Source: Roseococcus thiosulfatophilus (lineage in GTDB: Bacteria > Pseudomonadota > Alphaproteobacteria > Acetobacterales > Acetobacteraceae). Taken from it: a stretch of DNA of 64,000 bases. How positions within the stretch are numbered: the first letter of the stretch is position 1; the number at the start of each line of letters is the position of its first letter. Positions 1 through 8,732 of the stretch are shown piece after piece. The DNA lies in contig NZ_JAFFQY010000062.1 in NCBI RefSeq assembly GCF_017311575.1, positions 62,001 through 126,000 on the forward strand, given 5' to 3'. A program made the translations under genes and the position numbers. Below the pieces are notes generated by a model that saw only the letters and a list, made by a program, of their open reading frames with translations, did not search any database and was not told where the DNA came from.

Positions 1-1
1 G

Positions 2-709
2 GCGGGCTTCCCCGATGACCCCGGCTGCGCCGCGCTCGGCCTGCCGCGCCCCGAATCGCCCCTGTTCCGGGAGGCGCAGTGGCGAAGCCAGGGCTTCCTT
101 GGCCGCAGCGAGGCGGGGGCGCGCGCCATCCTCCGCACCGGGCCGCTGCGCTTCCGTCCGGGCCATGCGGACCTGCTGCACCTGGACCTCTGGGACGGGC
201 CGGTGAACCTGCTGCGCGATGGCGGCAGCTTCGCCTACAACCCTTCTGACCCGGCCCGCGCCGCGGCCTTCCAGGGCACGGCCGCGCACAACACCATCGG
301 CTTCGACGGCGAGGACCAGATGCCGCGCGTCGGCACCTTCCTCTTCGCCCGCTGGCCCCGCACCGGGCCGCTGCCCGATGGCGGCTGGATGCGCGACCAT
401 CGCGGCCGCCGCCATGCGCGCGAGGTCACGGTCGAGGGCCGGGTCTGGACGGTGCGCGACAGCATCGCGGGCCCCCACCGCGAGGCCGTGCTGCGCTGGC
501 GCCTCGCCCCGGGCGAATGGCGGCCGACCGAGACGGGCGTGGCGAGCCCCATGGCGCGCCTCGACGTCACCGCGGACCAGCCGCTCCGCCACCGCCTGGT
601 GATGGGCGAGGAGAGCCTCGCCTATGGCCAGGCCTCGCCCGCGCCGGTCCTGGAGGTGGCGCTGGGTCCCGGTCCCGCCCGGATCGAGACCCGCATCACC
701 CTGTCCTGA
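2..709 (+). CDS. Heparinase II/III-like protein, C-terminal part
   Basis: Only the last 235 codons are in the window; the frame is open from base 2 and the start lies upstream. The residues HADLLHLDLW followed by NLLRDGGSFAYN match the conserved core of the heparinase II/III C-terminal beta-sandwich domain. In the family this domain packs on an alpha-toroid lyase domain, which would lie outside the window, and helps bind acidic polysaccharide. It stands directly before a chain-length co-polymerase, an O-antigen-ligase-like protein and a sugar transferase, so I infer processing or turnover of the polysaccharide made by this cluster. The substrate cannot be told, and a signal peptide cannot be assessed. 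Confidence 0.8.
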   Translation, partial: AGFPDDPGCAALGLPRPESPLFREAQWRSQGFLGRSEAGARAILRTGPLRFRPGHADLLHLDLWDGPVNLLRDGGSFAYNPSDPARAAAFQGTAAHNTIGFDGEDQMPRVGTFLFARWPRTGPLPDGGWMRDHRGRRHAREVTVEGRVWTVRDSIAGPHREAVLRWRLAPGEWRPTETGVASPMARLDVTADQPLRHRLVMGEESLAYGQASPAPVLEVALGPGPARIETRITLS

Positions 710-718
710 CGCTTTCGG

Positions 719-748
719 TTGCATTTACCTTAGAGAATGGCGTTATTA
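719..748 (+). promoter_or_regulatory. Possible sigma-70-like promoter before the polysaccharide genes
   Basis: In the gap after the heparinase-like gene, TTGCAT (719-724) and TTATTA (743-748) lie 18 bases apart. The stretch is clearly richer in A and T than the surrounding coding DNA. It would drive the co-polymerase, ligase and sugar transferase genes. Support is only the hexamer match and the local base composition. Confidence 0.3.
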
Positions 749-789
749 CATCCCAGGTTGGTCAGGCCACCCGGCCTGGACGGGGTGTT

Positions 790-1713
790 GTGGGCCTGGA
801 TGATGTTCTCCGGGGGCTTTGGCGTTGGCGCGGGCGGATGTTCCTCCTGGGCGCGACCAGCTACGCCCTGCTGGCCACGCTCGTCTGGCTCTGGCCGCAA
901 AGCCATGTGGCGCGGCTGGTCGTCGCCCCGGCCGAGACCACCGGCATCGCCACCTCCGCCCTGCTGACGCCGGCGCCCTTCCTCCAGCCCTCCCTGCTCG
1001 ACCAGCGGCCGGGCGGCAATTTCGCCGTCTATCTCGCGGCACTCCGCACGCCGGAGACGGCGCAGGCCGTGGCGCGCGACACCCCCATCCTCGCCGCGCT
1101 CACCGAACGCCGCGCCGCGCCGCCGCTGGGGCCGGTGCGGGAATGGCTCGGCCTGCGCATCGAGGCCGATGTGGATGACGTGCAGGCCTATCTGGAGCGC
1201 AACCTGGCCGCCACGGCCTCGCTCACCTCCGTGACCTGGACGCTCGATCTCGTCCATCGCGACCGCGCGCTCGCGCTCGCGATGCTGGAGCGCATCCATG
1301 CGGCGGCCGAGGCGCGGGTGCGCGAGACGCTGGCCGAACTCGCCTCGCGCCGCATCCTGGCGCTGGAAGCCCGGCTTCGCACCGAGCAGGACCTGTTCCT
1401 CCGCAACACCCTGCACGAACTCCTGGCGCAGCAGCAGCGCGCGGCGCTGGTGGTGGCGGCCGACGAGGCGGCTGCGGCGCGCCTCGTCTCGCCGGCCGCC
1501 GCCGCGCTGCGGCCCTCCGTGCCCAACCGGCCGCTGCTGCTGGCGCTGCTGGCGGTGGGCGTCACGCTGGCGGGGCTGCTGGGGGCGACGGCGCTGCTGC
1601 TGCTGCGCGGGCCGGCCCCGCGCCCCGCGCCGAACCTCGCGGCCTGGCCGCCCGGCCCTGTCCTGCGGCGCGAACCTGCGCTGACGCGCGGACGGGCCGA
1701 CCGCGCGGGATGA
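790..1713 (+). CDS. Wzz-like polysaccharide chain-length co-polymerase
   Basis: A 307-residue protein with a hydrophobic segment at about residues 17-37, a charged, helix-rich periplasmic middle, and a second hydrophobic segment at about 250-275. This is the architecture of Wzz/GumC-type polysaccharide co-polymerases, which set the chain length of surface glycans at the inner membrane. The C-terminal cytoplasmic tail is short and has no Walker motif, so there is no fused tyrosine kinase. The GTG at 790 follows a GGACGGGG stretch; ATG at 838 is another possible start but would fall inside the first membrane segment. The 3' end overlaps the next gene in an ATGA junction, implying coupled translation. 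Sequence similarity to named members is weak, so the assignment rests on topology and context. Confidence 0.6.
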   Translation: MGLDDVLRGLWRWRGRMFLLGATSYALLATLVWLWPQSHVARLVVAPAETTGIATSALLTPAPFLQPSLLDQRPGGNFAVYLAALRTPETAQAVARDTPILAALTERRAAPPLGPVREWLGLRIEADVDDVQAYLERNLAATASLTSVTWTLDLVHRDRALALAMLERIHAAAEARVRETLAELASRRILALEARLRTEQDLFLRNTLHELLAQQQRAALVVAADEAAAARLVSPAAAALRPSVPNRPLLLALLAVGVTLAGLLGATALLLLRGPAPRPAPNLAAWPPGPVLRREPALTRGRADRAG

Positions 1714-2927
1714 GCGCGGGCCTCGCCCTCTTGGCGGGGGTGGCGGGGGCGGTGCTGCACTTCGCCGGCGCGCTGAAGGCCGTGGAGGCCCTGGCGCGGC
1801 TGCCGGTGGACCTGACCGTGCTGGCGCTGGCCGCGACATTGGCGGGGCTGGTGCTGCTGCTGGCGGCGCGCGAGGTGGTGCTCTCGCCCTGGCTCGGCCC
1901 ACCGCTGCTGGGCTGTGGCCTGCTCTGGCTGTGGTGGGTGGTGGCCGCCGCCTGGAGCCCCTGGCCCGCCAGCGCCACGGAACGGCTGCGCGACATTCTT
2001 CTGCTGGGGCCTTTGATGCTCGTGGCCGGCCTGCTGCTGGGCGCCGATGCCCGCGCGCGGGCGGGCTTCATGGCGGCAACCATCGTGATCGGGCTGGTGG
2101 TGGGGATCTCCGTGGCCTTCGGGCTGTGGCGCGGCAGCCTGGTGCTGGGGGGCGAGGTGGGGCGCGACCCCACGCGGCTGCGCGTCGCCTATCAGATCGT
2201 GGGGCTGGCGCTGGCCTGCGCGGGGGGGCTGGTGGCGCTGCGCGTCACCCAGTCGGCAGGTCGGGCGCGGATCGGCTGGGGGTTGGTGCTGCTGCTGCTG
2301 GGCGCGCTGGCGCTGCTGCCGGGGGGGCGGGCGGCCTTCCTGGCCTTGCTCGTCTCGGTGGCGGCGGGGCCGGTGCTGCTCTTCCTGTTGCAGGGACGGT
2401 TCGGCGCCGCGGCGCTGTGGCTGGGGGCGGTGGGCGTGGCGGGGGGCGCGGGGCTGGCCGCGCTCTGGGTGCTGCCGGCGCTCTCCGACCAGCTGGCCAC
2501 GCTGGAACGGCTGCTGCGGCCCGGCCCGGCGCTGGACAGCGCGCGCGGGCAGCTCTGGACCGAGGCCTGGCGGCTCGGCGGCTGGGCGGGGCTTGGTCCG
2601 GGCGGCTTTCCGCCGGCCATCGGGGTGGGGTTGGACCGGGGCCTGCACCCCCACAACCACGCGCTGGAGGCGCTGGTCGAGGGCGGCGCGGTCGGGCTGC
2701 TGTTGTGGGGCGTCACCTTCCTGGGCGCCACCGCCGTGGCGCTGCGGCTGGCTTTGCGCGTCGCGCCGGAACGGGCGGCGGAGATCTTCGCCATCGGGCT
2801 GCCGGTGGCGCTCTCGGCCATGGTCTCGACCGACCTCGGCAACCGGATGGTGTGGTTCACCCTGGGCCTCGCCCTCTCGCTGGGGGTGGAGGCGCGGGCC
2901 CGCCACGCCCTGCCCCGCCATGTATAG
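1710..2927 (+). CDS. O-antigen ligase/polymerase-like membrane protein
   Basis: A 405-residue, very hydrophobic protein with about ten to twelve predicted membrane segments. The segment HPHNHALEALVEGG followed by a hydrophobic helix, in the last third, is the HN...E signature of the Wzy_C/O-antigen ligase family (WaaL, Wzy and related polymerases). These inner-membrane proteins move lipid-linked glycans onto an acceptor or polymerise repeat units in the periplasm. The start ATG overlaps the stop of the co-polymerase gene, and the end overlaps the sugar transferase by 8 bases. The polymerase and ligase roles cannot be separated from sequence alone; next to a Wzz-like protein a polymerase is slightly favoured. 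Confidence 0.75.
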   Translation: MSAGLALLAGVAGAVLHFAGALKAVEALARLPVDLTVLALAATLAGLVLLLAAREVVLSPWLGPPLLGCGLLWLWWVVAAAWSPWPASATERLRDILLLGPLMLVAGLLLGADARARAGFMAATIVIGLVVGISVAFGLWRGSLVLGGEVGRDPTRLRVAYQIVGLALACAGGLVALRVTQSAGRARIGWGLVLLLLGALALLPGGRAAFLALLVSVAAGPVLLFLLQGRFGAAALWLGAVGVAGGAGLAALWVLPALSDQLATLERLLRPGPALDSARGQLWTEAWRLGGWAGLGPGGFPPAIGVGLDRGLHPHNHALEALVEGGAVGLLLWGVTFLGATAVALRLALRVAPERAAEIFAIGLPVALSAMVSTDLGNRMVWFTLGLALSLGVEARARHALPRHV

Positions 2928-3519
2928 CGCGGGCGGCAAGCGGCTGCTGGACGTGGCGGGGGCGGCGGTCCTGCTTCTGTTGCTGGCGCCGATCCTGGCG
3001 GCGGTGGCCCTGCTGGTCTGGTGGCGGCTGGGCCGGCCAGTACTGTTCCGGCAGGAGCGCGCGGGGCAAGGCGGCGTGCCCTTCACCCTGTGGAAGTTCC
3101 GCAGCATGCGCGACGGCCCCGGCAGCGATGCCGAGCGCCTGACGCCGCTCGGCCGCGCCCTGCGCGCCTCCGCCCTGGACGAGCTTCCGCAGCTGGTGAA
3201 CGTGCTGCGCGGCGAGATGAGCCTGGTGGGCCCGCGCCCGCTGCCGCCGGCCTATACCCCGCGCTACACCCCCCGCCAGGCGGAACGGCTTCGCGTGCGC
3301 CCGGGGCTGTGCGGCCTGGCGCAATCCATGGGCCGCAACGCCGTGCCCTGGGAGGAAAGGCTGGAATGGGATGCGCGCTATGCCGCGCGCGTCACGGCCT
3401 GGGGCGATGCCGTCATCATCCTGCGCTGCGCGGCGGTGCTGCTGCGCGGCCGCGGCGTGGCGGCGGAGGGCCACGCCACGATGCCGGAATTCAGAGGCGA
3501 TTCCAGAGAGGGTCCTTGA
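2920..3519 (+). CDS. Undecaprenyl-phosphate sugar phosphotransferase (PglC/WcaJ-type)
   Basis: A 199-residue monotopic sugar-1-phosphate transferase that starts glycan assembly by moving a sugar phosphate onto undecaprenyl phosphate at the inner membrane. It opens with KRLLDVAGAAVLLLLLAP, the usual re-entrant helix, then has the family blocks LFRQERAGQGG, FTLWKFRSMR, LDELPQLVNVLRGEMSLVGPRP and RPGLCGLAQ. The catalytic Asp-Glu pair is in LDELPQ. It is the short PglC-like form, without the extra membrane helices of WcaJ. The ATG at 2920 lies inside the end of the upstream gene. Its 3' end overlaps the convergent dnaQ gene by 29 bases, which closes this cluster. Confidence 0.9.
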   Translation: MYSAGGKRLLDVAGAAVLLLLLAPILAAVALLVWWRLGRPVLFRQERAGQGGVPFTLWKFRSMRDGPGSDAERLTPLGRALRASALDELPQLVNVLRGEMSLVGPRPLPPAYTPRYTPRQAERLRVRPGLCGLAQSMGRNAVPWEERLEWDARYAARVTAWGDAVIILRCAAVLLRGRGVAAEGHATMPEFRGDSREGP

Positions 3520-4171
3520 GCTTGCCCAGGAAGGCGGCGTGCACCGCCACGCGCTCCTCCGGGACCTGGATGGGGCGGGGCGTGCGCGGGGCCGCCGCCT
3601 CGGTGGCCTGAACCAGCGCGGCCGTCGCGAAGGGTGCCGCGCCCAGGGTGAGGCCAAGCTGCCGCCCGCCGCGCAGTTCCAGATAGACCTGGGCCAGCAG
3701 GCGCACATCGAGCAGCGCGTTGTGGGTGGTGCGTTCGCTCAGATCAATTTCGAAGCGGCGGCACAGCGCGTCCAGGCTATTGGGCGCGCCGGGGAAGCGT
3801 TCGCGGGCCAGCGCCAGGCTGTCCACCATCCGCGTGCCATCGAGTGGCGGGCGGCCGGCGCGCACCAGCTCCGCATCCAGATGCTTGAAGTCGAAGGCCG
3901 CGTTGTGGGCGACGATGGGACTGTCGCCCAGGAACGCCAGCATGGCGTCCATCTGCTCGGCGAAGAGCGGCTTGCCCTCCAGGTCCGCGCGCGTGAAGCC
4001 ATGGATGCGCGAGGCCTCGGGCGGCACGTCGCGCTGCGGGTCAATGATGGCGTGGTAGAAGCGGCCCGTGGGCAGCAGGTTCACCACCTCGATGGCCGCG
4101 ACCTCGATGACGCGGTGGCCCTCGCTGGGTTCGAAGCCGGTGGTCTCGGTGTCGAGGATGATCTCCCTCAT
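3491..4171 (-). CDS. dnaQ: DNA polymerase III epsilon subunit (3'-5' proofreading exonuclease)
   Basis: A 226-residue DEDDh exonuclease, the proofreading subunit of the replicative polymerase. Exo I is IILDTETTG with Asp7 and Glu9; Exo II is HNAAFDFKHL with Asp94; Exo III is HNALLDVRLLAQVY with His150 and Asp155. The length and the C-terminal tail, which in the family binds the polymerase subunit, are normal. It is the last gene of a minus-strand run aroE-coaE-dnaQ and overlaps coaE by 4 bases (ATGA). This order is common in alphaproteobacteria. Its 3' end overlaps the convergent sugar transferase gene. Confidence 0.95.
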   Translation of the reverse strand: MREIILDTETTGFEPSEGHRVIEVAAIEVVNLLPTGRFYHAIIDPQRDVPPEASRIHGFTRADLEGKPLFAEQMDAMLAFLGDSPIVAHNAAFDFKHLDAELVRAGRPPLDGTRMVDSLALARERFPGAPNSLDALCRRFEIDLSERTTHNALLDVRLLAQVYLELRGGRQLGLTLGAAPFATAALVQATEAAAPRTPRPIQVPEERVAVHAAFLGKLKDPLWNRL

Positions 4172-4755
4172 CGCGCATCCTTCACGAGGCGGCGCACCGC
4201 GGCCTGGGCGTGGTGGCGCGACAGGCCGGTGCGGATGACATGGGTGGCCCGGCGGCGCTTCTCAGCGTCGGGCATCTGGCGGGCGAGGATGGCGTCGAGC
4301 CTTTCGGGGGTCATGCCACCGCGCGCCAGCACCCGGGCGCGCTGCACGGCAGGCGGGGCGGAGACGACCAGGATGGCGTCGAATTCGCGCAAATCCCGCC
4401 GCGTCTCGAACAGCAAGGGGATGTCCAGCACCACCAGCGAGGCGCCCCGCGCGCGGGCCCGGGCCAGGAAGCGGCGCTGCTCGTCGCGCACCAGCGGGTG
4501 GACGATGCGCTCCAGGCGGGTCAGCGCGGCGGGGTTGCCGAGGACGGCGCGGCGCAGCGCCTCCCGGTTCACGCCCTGGGCGTTGGTAGTGCCGGGAAAC
4601 TCGGCCTCGATGGGCCGAACGGCCCGGCCGCGCGGGCCTTGCAGGGCGTGGACCGCGGCATCGGCGTCGAAGACCGGCACGCGCAGGCGGCGGAAGGCGG
4701 CTGCGGCGGTGGATTTGCCCATGCCGATGCTGCCGGTGAGGCCCCAGACTTTCAT
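4168..4755 (-). CDS. coaE: Dephospho-CoA kinase
   Basis: A 195-residue kinase for the last step of coenzyme A synthesis: ATP-dependent phosphorylation of the 3'-hydroxyl of dephospho-CoA. The P-loop GSIGMGKS is at residues 8-15, DADAAVHAL gives the family DAD motif, and VLDIPLLFE is the conserved CoA-site block. I start at ATG 4755, where the family begins (MKVWGLTGSIG). Longer in-frame readings run through aroE and are not needed. The start overlaps the aroE stop by 4 bases and the stop overlaps the dnaQ start by 4 bases, so the three genes are probably translated from one message. Confidence 0.95.
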   Translation of the reverse strand: MKVWGLTGSIGMGKSTAAAAFRRLRVPVFDADAAVHALQGPRGRAVRPIEAEFPGTTNAQGVNREALRRAVLGNPAALTRLERIVHPLVRDEQRRFLARARARGASLVVLDIPLLFETRRDLREFDAILVVSAPPAVQRARVLARGGMTPERLDAILARQMPDAEKRRRATHVIRTGLSRHHAQAAVRRLVKDAR

Positions 4756-5573
4756 CGTGCAGGGATGTCCGCGGCCAGCATGTCGAAGAGCGCCTGGTCC
4801 ACCTCGGGCAGCACGCCGAACCAAGCCTCGAAGCCCGGCCGCGCCTGGTGCAGCAGCATGCCGAGGCCACCCACGGCGCGCAGGCCGCGCGCCCGGGCGG
4901 CGGCCAGAAGCGGCGTCTCCAGCGGCACATAGACGATGTCGGCCACCAGGGCGTGGGGTGGCAGTGGGGCGAGGTCCAGTTCCAGCGGCGGCTGGCCGGC
5001 CATCCCGAGGCTGGTGGCGTTCACCAGCAGGGCGGCGCCGTCGAGCGGGGGCGCCTCGGCCACGTCCACGGGGCCAGCCAGGGCAGCCGCAAGCGCCTCG
5101 GCCCGCGCGCGGGAGCGGTTCACCAGCGTGACCCGCGGCGCACCGGCATCGAGCAGCGCGGCCGCGATGGCCCGCGCCGCCCCGCCCGCGCCCAGCACCA
5201 CGGCGGGGCCGGAGGCGGGATCATAGCCGCCCAGCGAGGCGAGGAAGCCGAAGCCATCGGTACAGTCGCCTGTGATGCGGTCCTCCGCGAAGACCAGCGT
5301 GTTCACGGCCCCGGCGCGGCGCGCGCGGGGCGTGACCTCGTCACACAGGGCGAAGGCGGCTTCCTTGTGCGGGATGGTGACGTTCATGCCGCGAAAGCCG
5401 CAGGCGGCCAGCGCGCGAACGCATTCGGCGAAACGCTCGGGCGGGATGGCGAGCGGGACATAGGCCGCATCCAGCCCATGCACCGCGATCCAGTGATTGT
5501 GCATGCGGGGCGAACGCGAATGCGACACGGGCCACCCCGCCACCCCCGCCAGCCTGGCCTTGCCCGTGATCAA
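4752..5573 (-). CDS. aroE: Shikimate dehydrogenase
   Basis: A 273-residue NADPH-dependent enzyme of the shikimate pathway that reduces 3-dehydroshikimate. SHSRSP near residue 17 and NVTIPHK with Lys70 form the substrate site, Asp106 in TGDCTDGFGF is the catalytic partner, and GAGGAARAI at about 128-136 is the nucleotide-binding turn. The start is TTG at 5573, preceded by GGGAGG with a 5-base spacer. It is the first gene of the aroE-coaE-dnaQ set. The 142 bases between its start and the thioesterase stop hold no recognised gene. Confidence 0.95.
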   Translation of the reverse strand: MITGKARLAGVAGWPVSHSRSPRMHNHWIAVHGLDAAYVPLAIPPERFAECVRALAACGFRGMNVTIPHKEAAFALCDEVTPRARRAGAVNTLVFAEDRITGDCTDGFGFLASLGGYDPASGPAVVLGAGGAARAIAAALLDAGAPRVTLVNRSRARAEALAAALAGPVDVAEAPPLDGAALLVNATSLGMAGQPPLELDLAPLPPHALVADIVYVPLETPLLAAARARGLRAVGGLGMLLHQARPGFEAWFGVLPEVDQALFDMLAADIPAR

Positions 5574-5715
5574 CGAAACCTCCCAGAACCCGCGCGCCTG
5601 GACAGATGGCCCGCGATGAAACCGGCCGCGGCTTTGCCGTGGCCGGCACGAACCCTGCCAGGATCAACGCCGATTCGGGGCCCCCGGCAAGGCGCCGAAG
5701 GCGACTTGTTGGGGA

Positions 5716-6144
5716 TCAGATGATCGCCGACGGCACCAGCGTGGCCTGCATGGCGGCGCAGAGAACCTCCGAACCATCCTCGGCCCGCATCCAGACCTCC
5801 GCCCGCGCCACCGTCAGCGTCCGGCCGGGCTTGAGCACCTCGGCGCGGGCAATGGCCATCACGCCGCGCGCCGGGCGGAGGAAATTCACCTTCAGTTCGG
5901 CGGTCAGCACCTCCTGCCCCGGCGGCAGGAGGGAGAGGGTGGCATAGCCGCAGGCATTGTCGGCCAGCGTGGTCAGCACGCCCGCATGCAGGAAGCCCTG
6001 CTGCTGGGTCAGCGTCTTGCGAAAGGGCGCCTCGATGGTGCAGCGGCCGGGGGCGACCTCGCTGATGCGCGCCTCGATCACGCGCATCAGGCCCTGCTGC
6101 GCGAAGCTCGCATCAATGCGCTTCTGCATCTCGGAAAACGGCAT
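5716..6144 (-). CDS. PaaI-type hotdog thioesterase
   Basis: A 142-residue single hotdog-domain protein of the PaaI/YbgC-like acyl-CoA thioesterase group. GFLHAGVLTTLADNACGYA near residues 51-69 is the family motif around the active-site helix, and ELKVNFLRPA is the conserved central strand. Members hydrolyse aryl- or acyl-CoA thioesters as tetramers in the cytoplasm. The actual substrate cannot be predicted. The start ATG at 6144 lies 4 bases after the ubiE stop, so it is most likely co-transcribed with ubiE on the minus strand. Confidence 0.85.
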   Translation of the reverse strand: MPFSEMQKRIDASFAQQGLMRVIEARISEVAPGRCTIEAPFRKTLTQQQGFLHAGVLTTLADNACGYATLSLLPPGQEVLTAELKVNFLRPARGVMAIARAEVLKPGRTLTVARAEVWMRAEDGSEVLCAAMQATLVPSAII

Positions 6145-6148
6145 GCCC

Positions 6149-6892
6149 TCAGAGCCTCCAGCCCGTGTGGATGGCGACGATGCCGCCGGAAAGGTTGCGG
6201 TGCGCCACGCGCTCCAGCCCCGCCGCCTCCATCTTGCGGGCCAGCGTGGCCTGGTCGGGGAAGGTCCGGATGCTCTCGGCCAGATAGCGATAGCTCTCGC
6301 TGTCCTTGGCGATGCGGCCGCCGATGGCCGGCAGCGCCTTGAAGGACCAGGCGTCGTAGAGGGGCGCCAGCGCCGCGATTTCCAGCTTGGAAAACTCCAG
6401 GCAGTGGAAGCGCCCGCCAGGCCGCAGCACGCGCCGCACCTCGCGCAGCACCGCGTCCTTGTCGGTGCAGTTGCGCAGGCCGAAGGCCATGCTGACCTTC
6501 TCCACACTGCGATCCGGCAGGGGCAGATGCTCGGCATCGGCGCAGAGGAAGGAGAGGCCATGGGCGAAGCCGCGCTCCAGCGCGCGCCCCTGCCCCACCT
6601 GCAGCATCTCGGCATTGATGTCCGAGCAGATGACGCGCCCCGCACCGGCCTTCAGCGCCAGGAAGCTGATGTCCCCCGTGCCGCCCGCGAGGTCGAGCAG
6701 CGTCTCGCCCGGCCGCGGCTGGATGGCGTTGATGAAGATGCGCTTCCAGACGCGATGCACGCCGAGCGACATGAGGTCGTTCATCACGTCGTAGCGGGGG
6801 GCGACGCTGTCGAAGACCTCCCGCACCAGCGTGGCCTTTTCCTCGGCCGGGACGGTCTTGAAGCCGAAATCGACGGTGGGCGTGTCGGTCAT
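6149..6892 (-). CDS. ubiE: Ubiquinone/menaquinone C-methyltransferase UbiE
   Basis: A 247-residue SAM-dependent methyltransferase that C-methylates the benzoquinol ring in ubiquinone synthesis, and the naphthoquinol in menaquinone makers. YDVMNDLMSLGVHRVWK near the N-terminus and LDLAGGTGDISF (SAM motif I) are UbiE/Coq5 signatures, and MAFGLRN and FSKLE follow in the expected order. The start at ATG 6892 gives the usual beginning. It is divergent from mutM across 66 bases, a conserved arrangement near dnaA in alphaproteobacteria. Quinone synthesis fits the cytochrome bc1 chaperone encoded at 18.2 kb. Confidence 0.95.
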   Translation of the reverse strand: MTDTPTVDFGFKTVPAEEKATLVREVFDSVAPRYDVMNDLMSLGVHRVWKRIFINAIQPRPGETLLDLAGGTGDISFLALKAGAGRVICSDINAEMLQVGQGRALERGFAHGLSFLCADAEHLPLPDRSVEKVSMAFGLRNCTDKDAVLREVRRVLRPGGRFHCLEFSKLEIAALAPLYDAWSFKALPAIGGRIAKDSESYRYLAESIRTFPDQATLARKMEAAGLERVAHRNLSGGIVAIHTGWRL

Positions 6893-6945
6893 GGCCCGGG
6901 ATATAGCGCGCGGGGCCGAACTGCACCATGAGGGGAGGCCGCACG

Positions 6946-6952
6946 AAGGAGG
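6946..6952 (+). promoter_or_regulatory. Shine-Dalgarno of mutM that supports an ATT start
   Basis: AAGGAGG is a perfect anti-16S match. It lies 6 bases before ATT at 6959 and 15 bases before the next possible start, TTG at 6968. An in-frame TGA at 6929-6931 rules out starts further upstream, because no ATG, GTG or TTG lies between it and 6959. Confidence 0.75.
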
Positions 6953-6958
6953 CCCGCC

Positions 6959-7855
6959 ATTCCCGAATTGCCCGAAGTCGAGACCGTCATGCGCGGACTT
7001 GCCGCCGTTCTGGAGGGCCAGGTGATCCGCATGGCGGAGCTGCGCCGGCCCGACCTGCGCTGGCCCCTGCCCGCGCACCTGGCCGCCACGCTGGCGGGCG
7101 CGCGGGTGGAGGGGTTCCGCCGGCGCGGCAAATACATGCTGATGCGGCTGGAAGGGCGCGAGAGCGTGCTGATCCATCTCGGCATGTCGGGCCGGATGGT
7201 GGCGCGGCACCGGGACGCGCCCTTCGTGCCGCGCCAGGGGCCGCAGGGTGCCGCGTCGGACGCGCGCGGCCACAACGCGCCGCCCGAAGCCCATGAGCAC
7301 CTGGTGATGGAGACCGAGGGCGGCTGGCGCGTGGGCTTCGTGGACCCGCGCCGCTTCGGCAGCCTGGACCTGGTGCCGCGCGAGGCGGAGGACAGCCACA
7401 AGCTACTGGCCGGCCTGGGGACGGAGCCGCTGGAGGCGGGCTTCACCATCGCCGCGCTGGAGAAGGCGCTGGAAGGCCGCTTCACCCCCATCAAGGCCGC
7501 GCTGCTGGACCAGAAGACGGTGGCCGGCCTCGGCAACATCTATGTGTGCGAGGCGCTGTTCCGCGCCGGCATCTCGCCCCGTCGGCTTTCGGCCACCATC
7601 CCCGGGCAGCGCGCCGCGCGGCTGCATGGCGCGATCCAGGCCGTGCTGCGCGAGGCCATCGCCGCCGGCGGTTCCAGCCTGCGCGACTATGTCCGCGCGG
7701 ATGGCGAGGTGGGCCGCTTCCAGGATCGGTTCGACGTCTATGACCGCGAGGGCCAGCCCTGCCGGGACTGTCCGGGCGCGCCCCGCTGCCCGGGGATCAC
7801 GCGGCTTGTGCAGTCCGGCCGATCCACCTTCTACTGCCCCAAACACCAGCGTTGA
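6959..7855 (+). CDS. mutM: Formamidopyrimidine-DNA glycosylase, apparent ATT start
   Basis: A 298-residue base-excision repair enzyme that removes 8-oxoguanine and formamidopyrimidines and cuts the strand. Translated from ATT at 6959 it begins (M)PELPEVETV, the invariant MutM terminus whose Pro1 and Glu2 are catalytic after Met removal. A TTG at 6968 also gives a Pro-Glu start but shortens the first helix by three residues and is badly spaced from the ribosome site. [13 protein letters not shown] and GGSSLRDY are present. The C-terminal zinc finger has C-x2-C, then ends FYCPKHQR, with His where many homologues have the fourth Cys. It heads the mutM-echA-rpsT-dnaA order typical of the group. 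Confidence 0.93.
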   Translation: MPELPEVETVMRGLAAVLEGQVIRMAELRRPDLRWPLPAHLAATLAGARVEGFRRRGKYMLMRLEGRESVLIHLGMSGRMVARHRDAPFVPRQGPQGAASDARGHNAPPEAHEHLVMETEGGWRVGFVDPRRFGSLDLVPREAEDSHKLLAGLGTEPLEAGFTIAALEKALEGRFTPIKAALLDQKTVAGLGNIYVCEALFRAGISPRRLSATIPGQRAARLHGAIQAVLREAIAAGGSSLRDYVRADGEVGRFQDRFDVYDREGQPCRDCPGAPRCPGITRLVQSGRSTFYCPKHQR

Positions 7856-7866
7856 GGACCGCCCAC

Positions 7867-8643
<777 letters not shown>

Positions 8644-8668
8644 ATGCGGTGCGCCGGCCGCTCCCGGG

Positions 8669-8697
8669 TTGACGCTGCGGGGGGGGCGGCGTAAGAC
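8669..8697 (+). promoter_or_regulatory. Likely sigma-70-type promoter of rpsT
   Basis: TTGACG (8669-8674) and TAAGAC (8692-8697) are exactly 17 bases apart, in the 131-base gap between the enoyl-CoA hydratase gene and rpsT. The start point would leave a leader of about 70 bases that contains the hairpin at 8708-8732. Assignment is by hexamer match and spacing only. Confidence 0.5.
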
Positions 8698-8707
8698 CGT
8701 GCCTCGC

Positions 8708-8732
8708 GCAGCGGCGGCTCCGCCTTCGCTGC
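8708..8732 (+). terminator. Hairpin plus T-rich tract in the rpsT leader
   Basis: GCAGCG (8708-8713) pairs with CGCTGC (8727-8732), and inside it GGC (8716-8718) pairs with GCC (8722-8724), separated by a symmetrical two-base mismatch. The stem is followed by a pyrimidine tract with TTTT at 8740-8743. It may end transcripts from the upstream gene, or act as a leader element for rpsT. The structure is seen; the function is inferred. Confidence 0.45.
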
